From Dyadobacter tibetensis Y620-1 (lineage in GTDB: Bacteria; Bacteroidota; Bacteroidia; Cytophagales; Spirosomataceae): DNA of 64,000 bases. This document shows, in pieces, positions 7,611 through 17,355 of this stretch (positions within the stretch are counted from its first letter, which is position 1; each line of letters starts with the position of its first letter). The position numbers and the translations under genes were made by a program. The notes beneath the pieces were generated by a model. The model was not told the origin of the DNA and ran no database searches. It saw nothing but the letters and a program-made list of their open reading frames with translations. The stretch spans positions 1 to 64,000 of the forward strand of contig NZ_AZQN01000003.1 in NCBI RefSeq assembly GCF_000566685.1, written 5' to 3'.

Positions 7611-8762
7611 CTAGTCAGGCGGGGATACTGCTGGAGGATGATAAGCGTGAAAGCCCTGCACCTGTTGTTCGAGCATCTCCAGAACCGCTTTAGTCTGATG
7701 ATGAGCTGCCAGATTGATGAGGGTTTCGATAGATACAGTATCAACTAACACACAGGCTCCCCGTTGATGAACTGTCATTATCTTTGGATGAACTGTCGTT
7801 ACCGATGTTTCATATGGATTTAGCAGCTCCTCCCATAATTTTTCACCCGGTCTTAAGCCGGTGTATTTGATCTGGATGTCTTTTTCAAGTTCTAAGCCAG
7901 TCTGCAATATCATTTGTTGAGCTATGCGAAGGATACTTACGGGCATTCCCATATCGAACATATAAATTTGTCCAGCCTCTGCCATAGCGCTAGATTCCAG
8001 CACCAACTGACAGGCTTCGGGAATGGTCATGAAATAGCGATACATATCCGGATGGGTAATGGTGATAGGCCCCCCTTCCTTAATTTGTTTTAGAAATAGC
8101 GGTATCACGGACCCTACGGAGCCCATGACATTGCCAAATCTGGTTATAATAAACCTGGTTTTATGGCTATAGGTGGCCTGCAAGGCTTGAAGGTATTGTT
8201 CTGCATATTTTTTGGTTGCTCCCATCACATTGGCGGGGTTGACGGCCTTGTCAGTCGATACGAAAAGAAAATCTGTAACATCATATTGGATACTCAAGTC
8301 AGCAAGGATTTTAGTTCCCATTACATTCGTCTGGATTGCTTCGTAGGGATGCTCTTCCATCAATGGAACATGTTTGTATGCGGCAGCATGAAAAACCATT
8401 TCAGGTTTTATGTGTTCAAAAATACCTTCCATTCGCAAGGTGTCGCAAATATTGGCTACCAACAAACCATAATTACAGCGGGACTCTAATTGTTTTATAC
8501 GTAAATCCAGATAGTAAAGTCCTGATTCGGACTGATCTAGAAGATAGAGATGTTTAGGTTGCATGCGTATTAGCTGCAAAGCTAGTTCACTGCCTATTGA
8601 GCCCGCTGCACCCGTAAGCAGCACACATTGCCCTCGGATATGAGTAGGTAATTTTTCAGGGCTAAGTCTGGCTGTAGGACGGTTGAGGAGAGCTTCCAGA
8701 TCGAAATCGTCCCATAATTGTTGAGGACAATAATGGGTGGGCTCCTTCCTGAAAGTTTTCAT
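7611..8762 (-). CDS. FlaA1/CapD-type nucleotide-sugar 4,6-dehydratase
   Basis: 383 residues. The family removes water from UDP-GlcNAc-type sugars at the start of capsule, O-antigen or glycan precursor pathways. Seen: the NAD-binding motif TGAAGSIGSE (50-59), the HAAAYKHVPLMEEHP block (125-139), STDKAVNPANVMGATKK with M180/K184 (the S-x-M-x3-K triad typical of this family in place of YxxxK), and a GLRPGEKLWEEL motif near the C-terminus. It lacks the long N-terminal membrane domain of full-length CapD and is a soluble short form. No other polysaccharide genes are adjacent. It converges with the SDR gene. Confidence 0.9.
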   Translation of the reverse strand: MKTFRKEPTHYCPQQLWDDFDLEALLNRPTARLSPEKLPTHIRGQCVLLTGAAGSIGSELALQLIRMQPKHLYLLDQSESGLYYLDLRIKQLESRCNYGLLVANICDTLRMEGIFEHIKPEMVFHAAAYKHVPLMEEHPYEAIQTNVMGTKILADLSIQYDVTDFLFVSTDKAVNPANVMGATKKYAEQYLQALQATYSHKTRFIITRFGNVMGSVGSVIPLFLKQIKEGGPITITHPDMYRYFMTIPEACQLVLESSAMAEAGQIYMFDMGMPVSILRIAQQMILQTGLELEKDIQIKYTGLRPGEKLWEELLNPYETSVTTVHPKIMTVHQRGACVLVDTVSIETLINLAAHHQTKAVLEMLEQQVQGFHAYHPPAVSPPD

Positions 8763-8848
8763 ATCTTACCTATTTAGTTATTATGTGCTATGTAATTTAG
8801 TTAAAAATTATATAGATTCAAATAAGAAAATGGAGGGTTAGAGCAGGG

Positions 8849-8896
8849 CATCAACGAAAAAAGCCCACAGGATGCTGAGGGCTTTTTTCGTTGATG
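8849..8896. terminator. Perfect 18-bp bidirectional terminator hairpin
   Basis: The arms 8849-8866 (catcaacgaaaaaagccc) and 8879-8896 (gggcttttttcgttgatg) are perfectly complementary around a 12-bp loop. The internal A/T tracts form the U-tract on the minus strand. It lies 16 bp past the nuoN stop codon and ends the nuoKLMN transcript. Confidence 0.9.
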
Positions 8897-8911
8897 GTTA
8901 AAAAAATACTG

Positions 8912-10309
8912 TTAAATTAATCCCTCGAATATGCCTGGTACCAGACCAAATAAAATGGTTAGAACGGTAGCAAAAACCATGACCGCCTTAAATATGGGAG
9001 CTACCCGGATCTCTGTAAGGTCACCCTCTTTGAGGTAGGATGCCAGGATCACCCGGAAGTAGTAGTAAATACCTACGGTAGACATCAGAATAGCGATGAT
9101 GGTGATCCATATAATACCACGATCGGCAGCGCTGCTAAAAATCATAAATTTCCCCCAAAAGCCGGCGGTCAAAGGGATACCAGCTAATGAAAGCATGGAA
9201 ACCGTCATAACGAACGCCAGTAAGGGATTTTTCTTTGCCAAGCCATTGAATGCATCGTAATCTTCGCCAAGTTGCTGATTGTTGGCTTTTTCGCGAGAAA
9301 CCAGAAGGAGTACGGCGAAGGCACAAATGGTAGCCAGAGAGTAGGCTATGGAATAGAAAACGATAGCACTTTGTGAAGGCTGAGAGATAGCCGTTACGGC
9401 AATCAAGAGATAGCCGGCATGACTTATCCCAGAATAAGCCATCATTCGCTTAAAGCTGCTTTGCCCAGCTGCACCTATATTTCCTACAATGAGTGTAAGA
9501 ACGGCAACGATTGCTAACACAATCCACCAGTAACTATAGGCTCCGGCAAAGGTATGATCCAGCAGTCGGTATAAGGCAGCAAAGCCAGCCGTTTTCACGA
9601 TCGTCGACATATAGGCCGTAAAGATAGTTGGGGCACCTTCGTAGACGTCCGGCGTCCAGAAATGAAAAGGTGCTGCTGATACCTTAAACAGCATACCAAT
9701 TAATAGCAGAAGTAGTCCGGCATATAATAGGTAGGAAGGAGCTGCGACATTGGCAGTGGTGACATATGCCTGTATTTGGGTGAGGTTAAACGAACCTGTA
9801 GCTCCATAGATCAGCGTGATTCCGAAAAGCATAAAGCCCGTAGCAAAGGCCCCCATCAAAAGGTACTTTAAAGCCGCCTCATTAGAACGTAAATTTCTTT
9901 TATTGCTACCGGTAAGCACATACATGGCAATCGAAAGGATTTCTACACCTATAAAGAGCATAATCATATGTTGGAAGCCAATCATCATAATGGCACCCAC
10001 CAGAGATAGGAGCATTAGTGCATAATATTCTGCGGGCTCGGAGTCGGCATCGTTCTGGAAGCCTCCCGAAATGGCAACGATCATAAAAGCAGAAGCGAGT
10101 ACAATTCCATTGAAGGCCAGAGATAAATTATCTACCCGTAGCATGTCGTAGAAGTACAGTAACGGGCCTTGGTTCCATTCTAGGAAATTACCTATAAGCG
10201 CAATGATAAGGAACATCAGTGTGGACGGCAACAGCACATTTTTGGATTTTGAAAAACCTAAAAATAATGTTACAACTCCAAGGACTGATAACAGGATAAT
10301 GGGATACAT
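8912..10309 (-). CDS. nuoN: NADH-quinone oxidoreductase subunit N
   Basis: 465 residues. Antiporter-like membrane subunit of complex I, in the inner membrane. Seen: about 14 hydrophobic helices, the conserved SNKRNLRSNEAALKYLLMGAFATG region, KVSAAPFHFWTPDVYEGAP with the lysine of the proton channel, and KRMMAYSGISHAGY. Length matches NuoN. It is the last gene of the nuoK-L-M-N order, with a 50-bp gap from nuoM and a strong terminator after it. Confidence 0.96.
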   Translation of the reverse strand: MYPIILLSVLGVVTLFLGFSKSKNVLLPSTLMFLIIALIGNFLEWNQGPLLYFYDMLRVDNLSLAFNGIVLASAFMIVAISGGFQNDADSEPAEYYALMLLSLVGAIMMIGFQHMIMLFIGVEILSIAMYVLTGSNKRNLRSNEAALKYLLMGAFATGFMLFGITLIYGATGSFNLTQIQAYVTTANVAAPSYLLYAGLLLLLIGMLFKVSAAPFHFWTPDVYEGAPTIFTAYMSTIVKTAGFAALYRLLDHTFAGAYSYWWIVLAIVAVLTLIVGNIGAAGQSSFKRMMAYSGISHAGYLLIAVTAISQPSQSAIVFYSIAYSLATICAFAVLLLVSREKANNQQLGEDYDAFNGLAKKNPLLAFVMTVSMLSLAGIPLTAGFWGKFMIFSSAADRGIIWITIIAILMSTVGIYYYFRVILASYLKEGDLTEIRVAPIFKAVMVFATVLTILFGLVPGIFEGLI

Positions 10310-10359
10310 ATTTATTATTTATCGTTTTATCATTTTTTATAAATACAACAGCACTCGTT

Positions 10360-11805
10360 TTACTTCACTAAAGTAAGGAGCTGGTTCACTGCTGGCTCGG
10401 TAATTTTCAAAAATGTATTAGGGAAGATACCTATCCAGAATACCATGATCACTAAAGGAAGGAGTACGGCTTTTTCATTTAAGGTAAGGTCGTAAAAGTC
10501 TTCCGCCCATTTGGATTTAGGTCCGAACATAGCCTTTTGAAAGAGTCGCAACATATATACCGATCCCAGGATGATGGTAAGCCCTGCAACAGCACCGATC
10601 CAGTTGTCGTATTGAAAGACACTGGAAAGTAAAAGGAACTCTCCTACAAAACCATTGGTAAGGGGTAGGGCAACACTCCCCAATAAAAGTATCATAAACA
10701 TGATGCTTAATTTGGGCGATGACTGGCTGATACCTCCTAACTGATCCAGATAGCGGGTTTTGGTGCGGAGATAGATGATATCGATAATAAAAAATAATCC
10801 AACGACATTGATTCCATGGGCCAGCATTTGGATTAGGGCCCCTTGGAGCCCGTTTGCCGATACGGAAAATACCCCGGCGGCCATAAGACCAACGTGAGCA
10901 AAGGAGGAGTAAGCAATCAGTCGCTTCATATCACTTTGCTGGATGGCAATAATAGATCCGTAAATGATTCCGATCACAGAAAGTACCATTGCCAGCAAGC
11001 CCCATTCATCCATCCCCAAAGGAACGATGGGCAGCAATAACCGTATTAGACCATAAACCCCCATTTTGAGCATAATACCTGAAAGAAGCATGGTTGCTGG
11101 TGTGGGCGATTCTGTATAGGTGTCAGGTTGCCAGGTATGGAAGGGGAAAAGAGGCATTTTAATGGCAAAAGCAATGAAAAATGCCCAGAAGATAAAGCCC
11201 TGTGCTTGAGGACTAAGGTCCAGGGCATATAGGGCGCTAATGGCAGAAGAGTGCTCACCCGGTGTCTGGAAATAAAGGTATACCAGAGCCACGAACATAA
11301 ACAGACTACCAAAAATTGTATAGATAAAGAACTTAAGGGTCACTTTTAGCCGGTGTTCACCCCCCCATACTGCTGCTAAGAAGTATACAGGAATCAAAGC
11401 TGCCTCAAAAAAGAGGTAGAAAAGAAATGCATCCGTCGCAGTGAAGACCCCTACCAGGGCCGATTCCATAAAGAGAATCAGCGCATAGAAAGTAGAGCTA
11501 TTCTTATATTCATGATTGAATGCCGATAAAATGATTAGGGGCGTAAGGAAGGTGGTTAGTAGTACTAATACGAGGCTAATACCATCCATGCCTCCGGCAA
11601 ATAGGATGCTTCCATTCATCAGCCAGTTGTACCGATACGAAAATTGAGTGCCCGAGCTGGGATCGAATTGGAGCCATACATAAACGGCGAGGGCCAATAC
11701 GGCGAGTCCGCTGACGAGGGCCACCTTTTTGGCCAGCTGAGCACCCGACAGCAAGGTGATGATTCCGGCGGCTAATGGTAAGAGTATCAGTAATAGAGTC
11801 AACAT
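10360..11805 (-). CDS. nuoM: NADH-quinone oxidoreductase subunit M
   Basis: 481 residues. Antiporter-like proton-pumping subunit of complex I. Seen: the FYLFFEAALIPVYFL helix with conserved glutamate, KMPLFPFHTWQPDTYTESPTPATMLLSG (split here by helices), KRLIAYSSFAHVG and the LTNGFVGEFLLL segment. Multi-spanning, full length. Lies 48 bp after nuoL on the same strand, within the nuoKLMN operon. Confidence 0.96.
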   Translation of the reverse strand: MLTLLLILLPLAAGIITLLSGAQLAKKVALVSGLAVLALAVYVWLQFDPSSGTQFSYRYNWLMNGSILFAGGMDGISLVLVLLTTFLTPLIILSAFNHEYKNSSTFYALILFMESALVGVFTATDAFLFYLFFEAALIPVYFLAAVWGGEHRLKVTLKFFIYTIFGSLFMFVALVYLYFQTPGEHSSAISALYALDLSPQAQGFIFWAFFIAFAIKMPLFPFHTWQPDTYTESPTPATMLLSGIMLKMGVYGLIRLLLPIVPLGMDEWGLLAMVLSVIGIIYGSIIAIQQSDMKRLIAYSSFAHVGLMAAGVFSVSANGLQGALIQMLAHGINVVGLFFIIDIIYLRTKTRYLDQLGGISQSSPKLSIMFMILLLGSVALPLTNGFVGEFLLLSSVFQYDNWIGAVAGLTIILGSVYMLRLFQKAMFGPKSKWAEDFYDLTLNEKAVLLPLVIMVFWIGIFPNTFLKITEPAVNQLLTLVK

Positions 11806-11853
11806 ATTTTCAAGAGTACGGTCAACAAAATGATGAAGAGCGATGGGTTAAAA

Positions 11854-13770
11854 TCAAAGTAAAAGCTTCCAGAATAATAAGGCTACAATGCCCAGTACCA
11901 TGGCGAACACATAATCGCCCACTGAGCCAGTCTGCGTCTTTTTTAAGAGTGCCGATCCCATACCTATCAGTTTCACAGATCCATTGACCACAAGATCGAT
12001 CAGGAATTCGCCGAAATTATAAAGAAGGTTGGAGAGGGCTTTGATGGGTTTTACAAAAACAGCGTCATAGAGTTCGTCGATATAATATTTGTTATAGACC
12101 AATTTTTGAAGGCCCGATTTCTCGACAGTTTCTGGCTCTGGAACATTATTTTTGCTGACATACATAACATATGCCGTAGCGGCAGAAATAAGGGCCACAG
12201 CTACAGAGACACCCATGAGCAGATATTCCTCCGAATGCGACAGGGCAGTAGGCAGGAATGCTGTCGGGTTAACCAGTCGGGAGGCATCGTATAGTGGGCT
12301 CATAAAGGCAGCAAGCTGATGGGATCCATGAAGGGCTTCCGGAACTCCAATAAAACCACCCAGGGCAGAAAGCACGGCCAGAATTATCAATGGAATGGTC
12401 ATGCTAGCTGGTGATTCGTGTAGGTGATGCGCCTGCTCTTGAGTACCCCTGAACGTTCCAAAGAAGGTAAGAAACAAGAGACGGAACATATAGAATGAGG
12501 TCATCAGTGAGCCCAGAACGCCCAGAACCCACAGGAGTTTGTTATGCTCAAAGACATGGGCCAGAATCTCATCTTTCGAAAAGAAACCAGCGAAAGGTGG
12601 AATTCCTGAGATGGCGATGGTGGCGATGAGGAAGGTAAGAAATGTAATAGGCAATTTCTTGCGAAGCCCTCCCATGGCACGTATATCTTGCTCATTGGAC
12701 ATTGCATGAATGACACTTCCTGCACCCAGGAATAATAAGGCTTTGAAGAAGGCATGGGTGATTACATGGAACATAGAGGCAGAGTAGGCCATAGCGCCAA
12801 GCCCCATAAACATATAACCAAGTTGACTTACCGTAGAGTAGGCCAATACTTTTTTGATGTCATTTTGCAAAAGTCCTATAGAAGCGGCAAATAAGGCGGT
12901 TGCTGCTCCGATGATGCCCACAATTTCGAGTGTGCCTGGAGACAGGGAATACAACACGTTGGACCGAATTACCATATAGATACCGGCTGTGACCATGGTT
13001 GCGGCGTGAATCAAGGCTGATACAGGTGTAGGGCCTGCCATGGCATCGGGTAGCCAGGTATACAAGGGAATCTGAGCCGACTTACCCATTGCTCCTACAA
13101 AAAGTAGCAGGGTGATGGTGACCATGATAGGGTCACCTACCTGAAATCCGGTGGCCTGACGGAATACTTCGGTGTATTCCACGGTCCCGAAGGTGGCGAT
13201 AATGGTAAAGATTCCGAGCAAAAAGCCCAGATCACCCACTCTGTTCATGATAAAGGCCTTACGAGCCGCATCATTATAACTGTTATTTTTGTTCCAAAAT
13301 CCGATCAGCAAATACGAGCATAACCCTACTCCTTCCCAGCCTATGAACATTATGACATAATTGGAGCCCATAACGAGCAACAGCATGAAAAACAAAAAGA
13401 GGTTGAGGTAAGCAAAAAACTTTCCAAAGCCTGCGTCATCATGCATATACCCCATGGAATATATATGAATGAGCGAACCCACACCCGTGATGATAAGTAA
13501 CATGAGCAGGGAAAGCTGGTCAACCTGGAAGGCAAAAGGAATGTTGAGAGTGCCTACGCTAATCCAGTCAAACAGATGATATACCATCGGTTGACTACCT
13601 TCGGCCACAAAAGCATTGAAGGCGAATAAAGAGAGCAGGAAGCTCCCTACGGCGGTCAGCGTGCCCAATATTCCGGCCAGACTCTTAGGAATATGGGGGA
13701 AACCCATCCCGTTGATTAAGAAACCGAGGAGAGGTAAGAGGGGAATCAGAAAGAATAATGATGCGGACAT
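11854..13770 (-). CDS. nuoL: NADH-quinone oxidoreductase subunit L
   Basis: 638 residues. Largest antiporter-like subunit of complex I, with the long lateral C-terminal helix. Seen: IGWEGVGLCSYLLIGFW, KSAQIPLYTWLPDAMAGPTP, SALIHAATMVTAGIYM, KKVLAYSTVSQLGYMF and FFSKDEIL. Length is usual. It follows nuoK with a gap of about 100 bp, and nuoM follows it closely. Confidence 0.97.
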   Translation of the reverse strand: MSASLFFLIPLLPLLGFLINGMGFPHIPKSLAGILGTLTAVGSFLLSLFAFNAFVAEGSQPMVYHLFDWISVGTLNIPFAFQVDQLSLLMLLIITGVGSLIHIYSMGYMHDDAGFGKFFAYLNLFLFFMLLLVMGSNYVIMFIGWEGVGLCSYLLIGFWNKNNSYNDAARKAFIMNRVGDLGFLLGIFTIIATFGTVEYTEVFRQATGFQVGDPIMVTITLLLFVGAMGKSAQIPLYTWLPDAMAGPTPVSALIHAATMVTAGIYMVIRSNVLYSLSPGTLEIVGIIGAATALFAASIGLLQNDIKKVLAYSTVSQLGYMFMGLGAMAYSASMFHVITHAFFKALLFLGAGSVIHAMSNEQDIRAMGGLRKKLPITFLTFLIATIAISGIPPFAGFFSKDEILAHVFEHNKLLWVLGVLGSLMTSFYMFRLLFLTFFGTFRGTQEQAHHLHESPASMTIPLIILAVLSALGGFIGVPEALHGSHQLAAFMSPLYDASRLVNPTAFLPTALSHSEEYLLMGVSVAVALISAATAYVMYVSKNNVPEPETVEKSGLQKLVYNKYYIDELYDAVFVKPIKALSNLLYNFGEFLIDLVVNGSVKLIGMGSALLKKTQTGSVGDYVFAMVLGIVALLFWKLLL

Positions 13771-13873
13771 GTTTATCTATGATGCTAAAAGACCTGTGGA
13801 TCGGTACGTTTCAGGTTTGTTTCAAATTATTTCATTAGGTATGAAAGGGCTAATACGAGCTCAGTGGCCTGTA

Positions 13874-14227
13874 TTACCATTTCAATTTATTCAAGAAACT
13901 TGTATCTGTGTTCCGGGTATTTCTATATATCATTACGATAATAGCCAGTCCAACGGCCACTTCCGCTGCGGCCACAGCCATAATAAAGAAAACGAAAACC
14001 TGCCCGGAAGGGTCGGAGCGATAGGTTGAAAAGGCTACCAGCAAAAGATTGGCAGCGTTTAGCATAAGTTCTATCGACATAAATATGACGATGGCATTCT
14101 TTCTGGTAAGGACCCCAATAATGCCAATTACAAAGAGTAAAGTTGCCAGTAGCAGGTAGCTTTGTAGTGGAATGCTTTGAATAACCTCCGGTATGATGAC
14201 CTCTGGAAGACTTGGATTCGGGAACAT
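13874..14227 (-). CDS. nuoK: NADH-quinone oxidoreductase subunit K
   Basis: 117 residues with three transmembrane helices. Seen: the conserved IGVLTRKNAIVIFMSIELML segment with the membrane glutamate and NAANLLLVAFS, then AVAAAEVAVGLAIIVMIYR. The N-terminus (MFPNPSLPEVIIPEV) is a little longer than in Escherichia coli NuoK. It is the first nuo gene of this block. The gene directly upstream is an exonuclease, not nuoJ, so the usual nuoA-to-N order is broken here. Confidence 0.95.
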   Translation of the reverse strand: MFPNPSLPEVIIPEVIQSIPLQSYLLLATLLFVIGIIGVLTRKNAIVIFMSIELMLNAANLLLVAFSTYRSDPSGQVFVFFIMAVAAAEVAVGLAIIVMIYRNTRNTDTSFLNKLKW

Positions 14228-14374
14228 AGAAAATTTGCCTGGTTGGATACTCTGTTTGTACGATTCAAATATTTTATTTCACCCGGAAATCTGCTTCCGG
14301 CGGGCGCTTTTCGATCTTGAGGACAAAAATAGATATAAAATCGAGTTTGTACCAAGTTAAAATCCTTTAACCCC

Positions 14375-15196
14375 TCAGCGTTGGGTCAAAGCACGCAATT
14401 TTATTTCGGTTAGTTTTCGCTTGGTATCCAAAGGAAATTCCGATTTCATCATCCAGTCATAGAATGAAGGCTCTTTTTGAAGCACTTCTAAAACGGGCTT
14501 GTCCTTATGTTTACCAAAATTAAAAATTTCCTCTCCTTTCTGATTGAAAATCATTCTACCAGCAAAATCTATCTGATTGGAGGCAGTCAAGGCATGTAAG
14601 ACAGCCATATCATTCTGAATGGGTTCGGTAACGTTTCCGTCTTCATCTACGACTTGCACCCCTTCATATTTAGCGATTTGTCCTTGTAACACCTCAAAGG
14701 TAGCAATGGTATCGGCCTCAGCACTATGGGCATTTTCCAATGTTTTGCCACAGTAAAACTTGTAGGCTGCCCCCAAATTGCGGGGCTCCATCATATGAAA
14801 TATCCTCTGAGTATCGATAGCACGGCGATTTTTCATGTCAAAATCAACGCCTACACGTAAAAATTCTTCTACCAGAAGGGGGATGTCGAAGCGGTTGCTG
14901 TTGAAACCACCCAAATCGCAGCCCTCTAAAAAGGAGGCCAGATTTTTAGCGATAGACTTGAAGGTAGGAGCATCTTTGACATCTTCGTCGTAGATACCAT
15001 GAATAAGGCTGCTTTCCAGAGGAATGGGCATTTCTGGATTAATCCGCCTTGTTTTTATCTCTGTTGTACCATTGGGCAAGGCTTTTACCACGGAAATTTC
15101 CACAATACGATCGCGTACGATGTTTACACCTGTGGTTTCCAGGTCAAATATGGCCAGTGGTTTTTTCAGCCGAAGGGTATGCGTAAGATCACTCAT
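14375..15196 (-). CDS. DnaQ-like DEDDh 3'-5' exonuclease
   Basis: 273 residues, cytoplasmic. Seen: the Exo I motif FDLETTG with D18/E20, Exo II NSNRFDIP with D104, and Exo III HSAEAD with H157/D162, giving a complete DEDDh active site. The C-terminal region from about 215 on (FNFGKHKDKPVLEVLQ...FYDWMM) is an accessory domain often found behind bacterial exonucleases of this type. It probably acts in DNA repair or nucleic acid turnover, not as the replicative proofreading subunit. It lies between glpK and nuoK on the same strand with gaps above 130 bp on both sides. Confidence 0.9.
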   Translation of the reverse strand: MSDLTHTLRLKKPLAIFDLETTGVNIVRDRIVEISVVKALPNGTTEIKTRRINPEMPIPLESSLIHGIYDEDVKDAPTFKSIAKNLASFLEGCDLGGFNSNRFDIPLLVEEFLRVGVDFDMKNRRAIDTQRIFHMMEPRNLGAAYKFYCGKTLENAHSAEADTIATFEVLQGQIAKYEGVQVVDEDGNVTEPIQNDMAVLHALTASNQIDFAGRMIFNQKGEEIFNFGKHKDKPVLEVLQKEPSFYDWMMKSEFPLDTKRKLTEIKLRALTQR

Positions 15197-15328
15197 AGGA
15201 ATTGTTTATGGCGGCGAAGTTACGGTATACGGGCAGACAGAGCAAATCAGCAGATAGTTTATATAGATTCCAAGAGACATTTCCGGTAAAAAAGTCCTTG
15301 AAATCTATATAACTATGCCTCCTGGATC

Positions 15329-16828
15329 CTAGTCGACCCAATCGAAAGACTTGGTAACGGCCTTTTTCCATCCCCTGTAGAGTTCCTTGCGGGTAGGATC
15401 GTCCATACTAGGGTTCCAGGTATGTGCTATCGCCCAGTTTTGCTTAAGCTCTTCCATATTTTTCCAATAGCCAACAGCCAGTCCCGCTGCATAGGCAGCG
15501 CCCAGAGCGGTGGTTTCGGCGATGGCAGGGGTAACTACCTGCTTATTGAGAATGTCAGCCTGGAATTGCATCAGAAGTTCATTGGCTACCATCCCCCCAT
15601 CTACCCGCAAAGAAGCCAATGGAATACCCGAGTCCTGCTGCATGGCCTGCACGACATCGGCGGTCTGATATGCTGAGGCTTCAAGCACCGCCCTGGCAAT
15701 ATGTCCCTTGTTGACATAGCGTGTGAGACCTGCTATTACTCCCCGGGCGTCATTGCGCCAATAGGGTGCATACAGTCCCGAAAAGGCCGGTACAAAATAT
15801 GCTCCTCCATTATCCTCTACCGTTTTGGCCAGGGACTCTATATCGCTGCTTTTTTCTATTATACCCAGATTGTCTCTGAGCCATTGAACGAGTGCCCCTG
15901 TTACCGCAACACTCCCTTCCAAGGCATATTGAGCGGGTTGATCGCCAAATTTGTAGGCCAGAGTCGTTAAAAGTCCGTTCTCCGACATTTTAATTTCATT
16001 GCCCGTATTCATTACCAGGAAGCAGCCCGTACCATACGTATTTTTGGCCATACCCGGCTCGAAGCAGATTTGACCCACCAAAGCGGCGTGTTGGTCGCCC
16101 AGATCGCCGGCTACTGGCACGCCGGGCAACACTTCATTATGCACATAGCCGTAAATTTCGCTGCTACTTTTAATGGAAGGAAGCATGGATTGAGGGATGT
16201 CAAACTCTGCCAGCATGGTAGCGTCCCAGGCTAGGGTTCGCAAATCCATCAATTGGGTACGGCTGGCATTGCTAACATCCGTAACATGAATTCCTCCTTG
16301 TGGCCCTCCCGTGAGGTGCCAGATTAAAAAAGTGTCCATATTGCCAAAAATAGCCTCACCTCTTTCCGCTGCAGCTCTGAGCCCGTCGACATTTTCTAAC
16401 AACCATTTTAGCTTCAAACTGCTAAAGTAGGTGGATATGGGTAATCCCGTAATATTTCTGAAATCATTGAGACGACCTTCTTTTTCGTATTGAGTGACAT
16501 AAGCGGCTGTACGCGTATCCTGCCAGACCAACGCATTATAATAGGGTTTGCCTGTCTTTCTATTCCAAACTACTGTGGTTTCTCGCTGATTGGTGATGCC
16601 GATGGCGGCAATATCGGCTGCTGTGGCCGATACATTAATTCGGGCCAGTGCCATAACCTCCAAGGTGTTTTTCCAAATCTCATCGGGATTATGTTCCACC
16701 CAGCCAGCCTTGGGATAAATTTGCCGATGCTCCTTCTGGCCTACCGACACGATGGTACCTTGGTGGTTAAAAAGAATGCAACGGGTGCTGGTGGTCCCCT
16801 GGTCTATGGCCGCTATATATTTTGACAT
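15329..16828 (-). CDS. glpK: Glycerol kinase
   Basis: 499 residues, the normal length. Phosphorylates glycerol to sn-glycerol 3-phosphate with ATP. Seen: [12 protein letters not shown] (9-20), [16 protein letters not shown], the glycerol-binding region [30 protein letters not shown] and [18 protein letters not shown]. No glpF or glpD is adjacent, so the gene stands alone. Glycerol 3-phosphate produced by the phosphodiesterase at 22 kb would enter the same pool. Confidence 0.97.
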   Translation of the reverse strand: MSKYIAAIDQGTTSTRCILFNHQGTIVSVGQKEHRQIYPKAGWVEHNPDEIWKNTLEVMALARINVSATAADIAAIGITNQRETTVVWNRKTGKPYYNALVWQDTRTAAYVTQYEKEGRLNDFRNITGLPISTYFSSLKLKWLLENVDGLRAAAERGEAIFGNMDTFLIWHLTGGPQGGIHVTDVSNASRTQLMDLRTLAWDATMLAEFDIPQSMLPSIKSSSEIYGYVHNEVLPGVPVAGDLGDQHAALVGQICFEPGMAKNTYGTGCFLVMNTGNEIKMSENGLLTTLAYKFGDQPAQYALEGSVAVTGALVQWLRDNLGIIEKSSDIESLAKTVEDNGGAYFVPAFSGLYAPYWRNDARGVIAGLTRYVNKGHIARAVLEASAYQTADVVQAMQQDSGIPLASLRVDGGMVANELLMQFQADILNKQVVTPAIAETTALGAAYAAGLAVGYWKNMEELKQNWAIAHTWNPSMDDPTRKELYRGWKKAVTKSFDWVD

Positions 16829-17118
16829 AATGGTATTATGGATAGCTTTTATTTAATTTTGCAGTAAATAAAAGAATATTATCCGATACAACAAATTGGA
16901 AGCGGCTCATCGTCTTTTTTGAGGACTAGAAGGTTATCAGCAGTTGACTATTGGCTGTGTATCCCTAACTTTTGTCGGTACATGCTAGTGAAGAGCGCGT
17001 TTGAACCGTAATTTCCATTACCTTCTTCTTTCTGATTATAGGGAGGACGAAGATAGCCAAGGGTAGTGGGTGTTGCTTTGCAAGAAAATGCCAGGGCTCA
17101 TTGCCTATAGCTTCCCGC
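16829..17118. other. Intergenic region upstream of glpK
   Basis: 290 bp between the DUF2905 stop codon and the glpK start. It presumably carries the glpK promoter, but I could not assign a confident -7/-33 pair. No open frame, tRNA or hairpin of note was recognised. Confidence 0.4.
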
Positions 17119-17343
17119 TTAGAGCACTTTCCTTATAAGCCAGAGTACGAAGTTTAATAGGGCGCTTAATAGCAACATGGTAGCAAGCGGGATATACAGT
17201 TTAAAACCCTCTCGTTCTATCCTGATATCTCCTGGTAGGCGTCCTAACCAGGAGAATTTATTGCCCCAAAAATAGAAAATAGCTCCTGCTATCAGAAGAA
17301 GCAGACCCAGAATCATGAGGTACCTTGCCGTATGTTGAGACAT
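17119..17343 (-). CDS. DUF2905-like small membrane protein
   Basis: 74 residues, two transmembrane segments (about 8-26 and 51-70) linked by the conserved-looking loop NKFSWLGRLPGDIRIEREGFKLYIPL. This matches the small DUF2905 family of bacterial inner-membrane proteins. Its function is unknown. It is the last gene of the cysS-DUF192-M28 run, 12 bp after the peptidase gene. Confidence 0.85.
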   Translation of the reverse strand: MSQHTARYLMILGLLLLIAGAIFYFWGNKFSWLGRLPGDIRIEREGFKLYIPLATMLLLSALLNFVLWLIRKVL

Positions 17344-17355
17344 CTTTAAGGTTGT

